64,000 nucleotides of DNA, taken from assembly GCF_000425745.1 (NCBI RefSeq), contig NZ_AUEA01000010.1, forward strand, positions 62,001 to 126,000, in the 5' to 3' direction. The DNA is from Pseudomonas cremoricolorata DSM 17059 = NBRC 16634. GTDB taxonomy: Bacteria; Pseudomonadota; Gammaproteobacteria; Pseudomonadales; Pseudomonadaceae. The translations under genes and the position numbers were made by a program. Shown in pieces: positions 60,223 to 64,000 of the stretch (its first letter is position 1; each line of letters opens with the position of its first letter). The notes below the pieces were generated by a model. The model was not told the origin of the DNA, ran no database searches, and saw only the letters and a program-made list of their open reading frames with translations.

Positions 60223-61671
60223 TCAGTGCAAGGCCTCCTCGGCCTGTTGGATCGCGGCGAATTCTTCCTCCGGCGTACCGGCGACCAGATGATGACGGCT
60301 ATAGAAGGCGAAGTAGGCGATCAGCACGCCGTAGATCACCGCCGCGCCGATCACCACCCGTGGATCGACCAGGAACCCGGCCACCACCGCCACGCATGCC
60401 AGCACCAGGGCCAGGCCCGAGGTGAAGATGCCACCAGGGGTGCGATACGGGCGCTCCATCTTCGGCCGGCGGATACGCAGTGTGATATGCGCAGCCATCA
60501 TCAGTACGTAGGACAACGTCGCGCCGAAAACCGCCACCAGGATCAGCAGGTCGCCTTGGCCGGTGAGCGACAGGGCGAAGCCGATCAGCCCGGGGATCAC
60601 CAGGGCCAGTACCGGCGCCTTGCTCTTGTTGGTCTGCGACAGCTTGCGCGGCAGGTAGCCAGCGCGTGACAGGGCGAAAATCTGCCGCGAGTAGGCGTAG
60701 ATGATCGAGAAGAAGCTGGCGATCAGCCCGGCAAGACCCACCAGGTTGACGAAGCTGCCCATCCAGGTCGAACCGCCGTAAGCCTTGGCCAGTGCCTCGA
60801 CCAGCGGGTTGCCCGAGGCCTTGAGCGCTTCCGAACCGGCAGCGCCCGGGCCGATCACCAGAATCAGCAAGGCGAAGGTCAGCAGCACCAGCATGGCGCC
60901 GATCAAACCGCGCGGCAGGTCGCGCTTGGGGTTCTTGGTTTCTTCGGCGGCCAGGGGCACGCCCTCTACGGCGAGGAAGAACCAGATGGCGTAGGGGATC
61001 GCCGCCCACACCCCGACATAACCGAAGGGCAGGAAACTGCTGGCGCCGGCGGCGTCGGTCTGGGCGATGTCGAACAGGTTGGCTGCATCAAAATGGGGCA
61101 CCATGCTCACCAGGAACACCACCAGGGCAATGGCGGCGACCGCGGTGATGCCGAACATCAGCTTCAAGGCTTCACCCACGCCGAAAATGTGGATGCCGAT
61201 GAAGATGATGTAGAACGCCAGGTAGATCATCCAGCCACCGATGCCGAACAGCGATTGGCAGTAGGCGCCGATGAACACGGCGATGGCCGCAGGGGCGATG
61301 GAGTATTCGATGAGAATTGCCGTGCCGGTGAGGAATCCGCCCCACGGTCCGAAGGCGCTGCGGGCAAAGCCATAGCCACCGCCCGCAGTGGGGATCATCG
61401 ACGACAGCTCGGCGAGCGAGAAGCACATGCATAGGTACATGGTCGCCATCAGCAAGGTGGCGAGGAACATACCGCCCCAGCCGCCCTGGGCCAGACCGAA
61501 GTTCCAGCCGGCGTAGTCGCCGGAAATCACATAGGCCACGCCCAGGCCGACCAGCAATACCCAGCCGGCGGCGCCTTGTTTGAGCTGACGTTGTTGAAAG
61601 TAGTCCGAGCCGACTTTTTCGAAGTCGACCGACGAGGTTGTCGGCGCAGGGCCGGTGTGTTCGCTTGGCAT
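60223..61671 (-). CDS. eat: Ethanolamine permease (APC family)
   Basis: This 482-residue amino-acid/polyamine/organocation carrier has twelve hydrophobic helices, starting VLLVGLGVAYVISGDYAGW and AQGGWGGMFLATLLMATMYL. Signature parts are FSLAELSSMIPTAGGGYGFA and FFLAVEGVPLAAEETKNPKR. These identify the Eat-type ethanolamine importer. The gene lies immediately upstream of eutB/eutC. The ATG at 61671 (MPSEHTGPAP) is used; an earlier in-frame ATG runs into a repeat-rich leader. Confidence 0.93.
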   Translation of the reverse strand: MPSEHTGPAPTTSSVDFEKVGSDYFQQRQLKQGAAGWVLLVGLGVAYVISGDYAGWNFGLAQGGWGGMFLATLLMATMYLCMCFSLAELSSMIPTAGGGYGFARSAFGPWGGFLTGTAILIEYSIAPAAIAVFIGAYCQSLFGIGGWMIYLAFYIIFIGIHIFGVGEALKLMFGITAVAAIALVVFLVSMVPHFDAANLFDIAQTDAAGASSFLPFGYVGVWAAIPYAIWFFLAVEGVPLAAEETKNPKRDLPRGLIGAMLVLLTFALLILVIGPGAAGSEALKASGNPLVEALAKAYGGSTWMGSFVNLVGLAGLIASFFSIIYAYSRQIFALSRAGYLPRKLSQTNKSKAPVLALVIPGLIGFALSLTGQGDLLILVAVFGATLSYVLMMAAHITLRIRRPKMERPYRTPGGIFTSGLALVLACVAVVAGFLVDPRVVIGAAVIYGVLIAYFAFYSRHHLVAGTPEEEFAAIQQAEEALH

Positions 61672-61761
61672 GTATTCACCTGTTCTTTTTGTTGGCCGGA
61701 AGAGCTCCGGCCCATGGTGATTTTGTTGTTGCACGAAGTGCGCCAGAGCGGCGCTCCGGCA

Positions 61762-61875
61762 AGCGGCAAGCTAAAAGCCACAAGCGGCAAGAAAAGCGCG
61801 CACCTTACGCCGATCGCCTTTCTTGCAGCTTGAAGCTCAAAGCTTGCCGCTGCCCCGCCGCCCCAGCGGCGGGGC
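61762..61875. repeat. REP-like inverted repeats and GC hairpin between the dehydrogenase and eat genes
   Basis: AGCGGCAAGCT (61762-61772) is mirrored by AGCTTGCCGCT (61841-61851), with related CAAGCGGCAAG and CTTGCAGCTTGAAGC copies between, a pattern common in Pseudomonas extragenic repeats. A separate hairpin, CCCCGCCG with CGGCGGGG (61853-61874), stands directly after the dehydrogenase stop on the minus strand and may slow or end transcription. Confidence 0.65.
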
Positions 61876-61876
61876 C

Positions 61877-63397
61877 TTAGAAGAAGCCCAAAGGATTGAT
61901 GTCGTAGCTGACCAGCAGGTTTTTCGTCTGCTGATAGTGGTCGAGCATCATCTTGTGGGTTTCACGGCCAACGCCGGACTTCTTGTAGCCGCCGAACGCG
62001 GCGTGGGCGGGGTAGAGGTGGTAGCAGTTGGTCCACACGCGGCCAGCCTTGATGCCACGGCCAACGCGATAGGCGCGGTTGATGTCGCGGGTCCAGACTC
62101 CGGCGCCGAGGCCGAACTCGGTGTCGTTGGCAATCGCCAGGGCTTCGGCTTCGTCCTTGAAGGTGGTGACGCTGACCACCGGGCCGAAGATTTCTTCCTG
62201 GAACACGCGCATCTTGTTGTTGCCCTTGAGCAGGGTCGGCTGGATGTAGTAACCGGTGGCCAGCGAGCCTTCGAGCTTCTCGACGTTGCCGCCGGTGAGC
62301 AGCTCGGCGCCTTCCTCCTGGGCGATCTTCAGGTACGACTGGATCTTCTCGAACTGCTGCTCGGAAGCCTGGGCGCCGACCATGGTGTCGGTGTCCAGCG
62401 GGTCGCCGCGCTTGATCTGCAGCACCTTCTTCATCACCACTTCCATGAACTGCGGATAGATCGATTCCTGGACCAGCGCACGGGACGGGCAGGTGCACAC
62501 TTCGCCCTGGTTGAAGAACGCCAGCACCATGCCTTCGGCGGCCTTGTCGATGAAGGTTGGCTCAGCCTGCATGATGTCTTCGAAGTAGACGTTGGGCGAT
62601 TTGCCGCCCAGCTCTACGGTCGACGGAATGATGTTCTCGGCGGCGCACTTCATGATGTGCGAGCCGACCGGGGTGGAGCCGGTGAAGGCGATCTTGGCGA
62701 TGCGCTTGCTGGTGGCCAGGGCCTCGCCAGCTTCGCGGCCAAAGCCCTGGACGACGTTAAGCACGCCCTTGGGCAGCAGGTCGCCGATCAGCTCCATCAG
62801 CACGGTGATGCCCAGCGGGGTTTGCTCGGCAGGCTTGAGCACCACGCAGTTGCCGGCGGCCAGGGCCGGGGCGAGTTTCCAGGCGGCCATCAGCAGCGGG
62901 AAGTTCCACGGGATGATCTGCCCGACCACGCCCAGTGGCTCGTGGATGTGATAAGCGACGGTGGTTTCGTTGATTTCGGCAGCGCCGCCTTCCTGGGCAC
63001 GGATGCAGCCGGCGAAGTAGCGGAAGTGGTCGACGGCCAGCGGGATGTCGGCGTTGAGGGTTTCGCGGATCGGCTTGCCGTTGTCCCAGGTTTCGGTGAT
63101 GGCCAGCACTTCGAGGTTCTGCTCGATGCGGTCGGCGATGCGCAGCAAGACGTTGGAGCGATCCTGCACCGAGGTGCGGCCCCAGGCATCGGCGGCGGCG
63201 TGGGCAGCGTCGAGGGCTTTGTCGACGTCTTCGGCAGTGGAACGGGGGAATTGGGCGATGGGCTGGCCATTCACAGGGGACGTGGTGGTGAAGTACTCAC
63301 CCTTCACCGGGGGGACGAACTCACCGCCGATGTAGTTACCGTAGCGATCCTTGAACGAGACTTTGGCGCCGTCGGTACCGGGATGTGCGTAACGCAT
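61877..63397 (-). CDS. exaC: NAD-dependent (acet)aldehyde dehydrogenase, ExaC type
   Basis: This 506-residue aldehyde dehydrogenase should oxidise the acetaldehyde from ethanolamine to acetate. It shows [20 protein letters not shown], the active-site glutamate in [10 protein letters not shown] and the cysteine in [13 protein letters not shown]. The C-terminal [17 protein letters not shown] is typical of the ExaC/AldB subgroup. It is first in the minus-strand set dehydrogenase-eat-eutB-eutC. A sigma-54 promoter lies about 50 bases upstream and the divergent activator gene shares that region. Start ATG 63397. Confidence 0.92.
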   Translation of the reverse strand: MRYAHPGTDGAKVSFKDRYGNYIGGEFVPPVKGEYFTTTSPVNGQPIAQFPRSTAEDVDKALDAAHAAADAWGRTSVQDRSNVLLRIADRIEQNLEVLAITETWDNGKPIRETLNADIPLAVDHFRYFAGCIRAQEGGAAEINETTVAYHIHEPLGVVGQIIPWNFPLLMAAWKLAPALAAGNCVVLKPAEQTPLGITVLMELIGDLLPKGVLNVVQGFGREAGEALATSKRIAKIAFTGSTPVGSHIMKCAAENIIPSTVELGGKSPNVYFEDIMQAEPTFIDKAAEGMVLAFFNQGEVCTCPSRALVQESIYPQFMEVVMKKVLQIKRGDPLDTDTMVGAQASEQQFEKIQSYLKIAQEEGAELLTGGNVEKLEGSLATGYYIQPTLLKGNNKMRVFQEEIFGPVVSVTTFKDEAEALAIANDTEFGLGAGVWTRDINRAYRVGRGIKAGRVWTNCYHLYPAHAAFGGYKKSGVGRETHKMMLDHYQQTKNLLVSYDINPLGFF

Positions 63398-63445
63398 GGT
63401 GTGTCTCCTGGTTGATTTATGGTTGTTGAGGAGTGCAAAGCGTAG

Positions 63446-63461
63446 AGCAAAGCCTGGGCCA
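63446..63461 (-). promoter_or_regulatory. Sigma-54 (-24/-12) promoter of the ethanolamine operon
   Basis: On the minus strand TGGCCCAGGCTTTGCT keeps the GG and GC dinucleotides at the correct 10-base spacing and differs from TGGCAC-N5-TTGC at one position. It ends 48 bases before the dehydrogenase ATG. The divergent AcoR-type gene encodes the sort of activator such a promoter needs. Confidence 0.7.
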
Positions 63462-63535
63462 GCGTGGGCAGGGCCAATGAATTCAAGGGGTTGGCAGTTG
63501 CAGCGCGGATTTGCCCGGGCAACCTGTACCGCTTG

Positions 63536-63564
63536 TGGCACAGCTGCAGTGACACTTTGTGCCA
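63536..63564. promoter_or_regulatory. Inverted repeat, candidate enhancer site for the activator
   Basis: TGGCACA (63536-63542) and TGTGCCA (63558-63564) form a perfect 7-base inverted repeat with a 15-base spacer, about 75-100 bases upstream of the sigma-54 promoter and 100 bases before the activator start. Position fits an upstream activating sequence. Binding is inferred. Confidence 0.5.
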
Positions 63565-63664
63565 TCGGCGTGACGCTTGAGCACCGCAAAGCCGGTGCAC
63601 CATTGCAAAGCACAATCGCCTGGAGGATGCTCAGGGAACTCTTTCTGCACAGAAGCCCGCGATC

Positions 63665-64000
63665 ATGCAGAGCAGCCCGTTCAGCCGTCATGCCCAGCAA
63701 GTGTTCACTGTCGCCCGCAGCCAGCCCAGCGAGCCCGGCAGTGATTCATCGATTGCCCGTTCGTGGTTGCGCTGCCTGGAGGATTACCACCTCGATCCGG
63801 CCCTGGCGCAGGCGCCGGCGGTACTCGAGCAGGGCCACCTGCAGCAGACCCGCGAACGCCTGGGGCGGGTGCTGGAGATTGCCGGCGGCGAGATGCACAG
63901 CTTGCACCAGCAACTCAGTGGCGCCGGCCATGCGGTGCTGCTGACCGACGCCCAGGGCATCATCCTCAACTGCATCACTGCCCCTAGCGAACAGCGCGTA
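63665..64000 (+). CDS. AcoR/EatR-type sigma-54-dependent activator, N-terminal part
   Basis: The gene starts at ATG 63665 and runs off the window after 112 codons. The N-terminus, with [17 protein letters not shown] followed by a GAF-like segment ([20 protein letters not shown]), is typical of AcoR-family enhancer-binding proteins. The AAA+ and Fis-type DNA-binding domains would lie beyond the window. Its divergent position against the ethanolamine operon and the sigma-54 promoter there make it the probable activator, perhaps sensing ethanolamine or acetaldehyde. Confidence 0.8.
   Translation, partial: MQSSPFSRHAQQVFTVARSQPSEPGSDSSIARSWLRCLEDYHLDPALAQAPAVLEQGHLQQTRERLGRVLEIAGGEMHSLHQQLSGAGHAVLLTDAQGIILNCITAPSEQRV

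Overview
The window looks like a chromosomal segment of a gamma-proteobacterium of the genus Pseudomonas, most likely the P. putida group. This rests on recalled gene order (oprG, the DUF2796/ABC/DUF3299 zinc operon, cnoX, nrdR-ribD-ribE-ribBX-ribH-nusB-thiL, ribA, btuF/btuB, dxs-ispA-xseB, eutBC-eat-aldehyde dehydrogenase), on the high GC content, and on typical Pseudomonas families (FpvA-like receptor with FecI/FecR, membrane PQQ glucose dehydrogenase, OprB porin). No database search was run.

Region 1 (about 1-8900) looks accessory. It holds the right part of an IS66-family element (tnpA tail, tnpB, tnpC), a fluoride-resistance operon (crcB and a DUF190 gene) behind a fluoride riboswitch, a uracil-DNA-glycosylase-superfamily protein, two LysR/transporter divergent pairs (TDT-family and TauE/SafE-family permeases), and a small two-helix membrane protein of unknown function. 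A 700-base gene-poor gap in it contains an orphan terminator.

Region 2 (about 8900-33900) is core genome: asparaginase and an AGCS amino-acid symporter, an HTH regulator with a candidate operator, an RmlD-like/epimerase pair, oprG, a putative Zur-controlled zinc ABC operon, cnoX, a methyltransferase, a YbaY-type lipoprotein, nrdR with the riboflavin/nusB/thiL operon, ribA, a cobalamin uptake pair, and dxs-ispA-xseB. The gene pgpA, expected after thiL, is not there.

Region 3 (about 34000-49450) concerns the envelope and iron. A three-gene MBOAT plus two SGNH-hydrolase set probably O-acetylates an extracytoplasmic glycan. It is followed by ribB behind an FMN riboswitch, then by an esterase, a two-component system and a divergent TonB-dependent siderophore receptor. 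A FecI/FecR/FpvA-like surface-signalling operon under likely Fur control and a Sel1-repeat lipoprotein with a TonB-C-like end complete the region.

Region 4 (about 49450-64000) has periplasmic glucose oxidation (gcd with an OprB porin), an HTH/S24-fold repressor that lacks its autoproteolytic residues, ppa, mtfA and a DedA protein. It ends with an ethanolamine catabolic set (aldehyde dehydrogenase, eat, eutB, eutC) that has a good sigma-54 promoter and a divergent AcoR-type activator cut by the window end.

No rRNA, tRNA or CRISPR array was seen. The most interesting items are the hybrid esterase/two-component/receptor locus, the O-acetylation cluster, the fluoride riboswitch expression platform, the missing pgpA, and several proteins that keep their fold but have lost catalytic residues.
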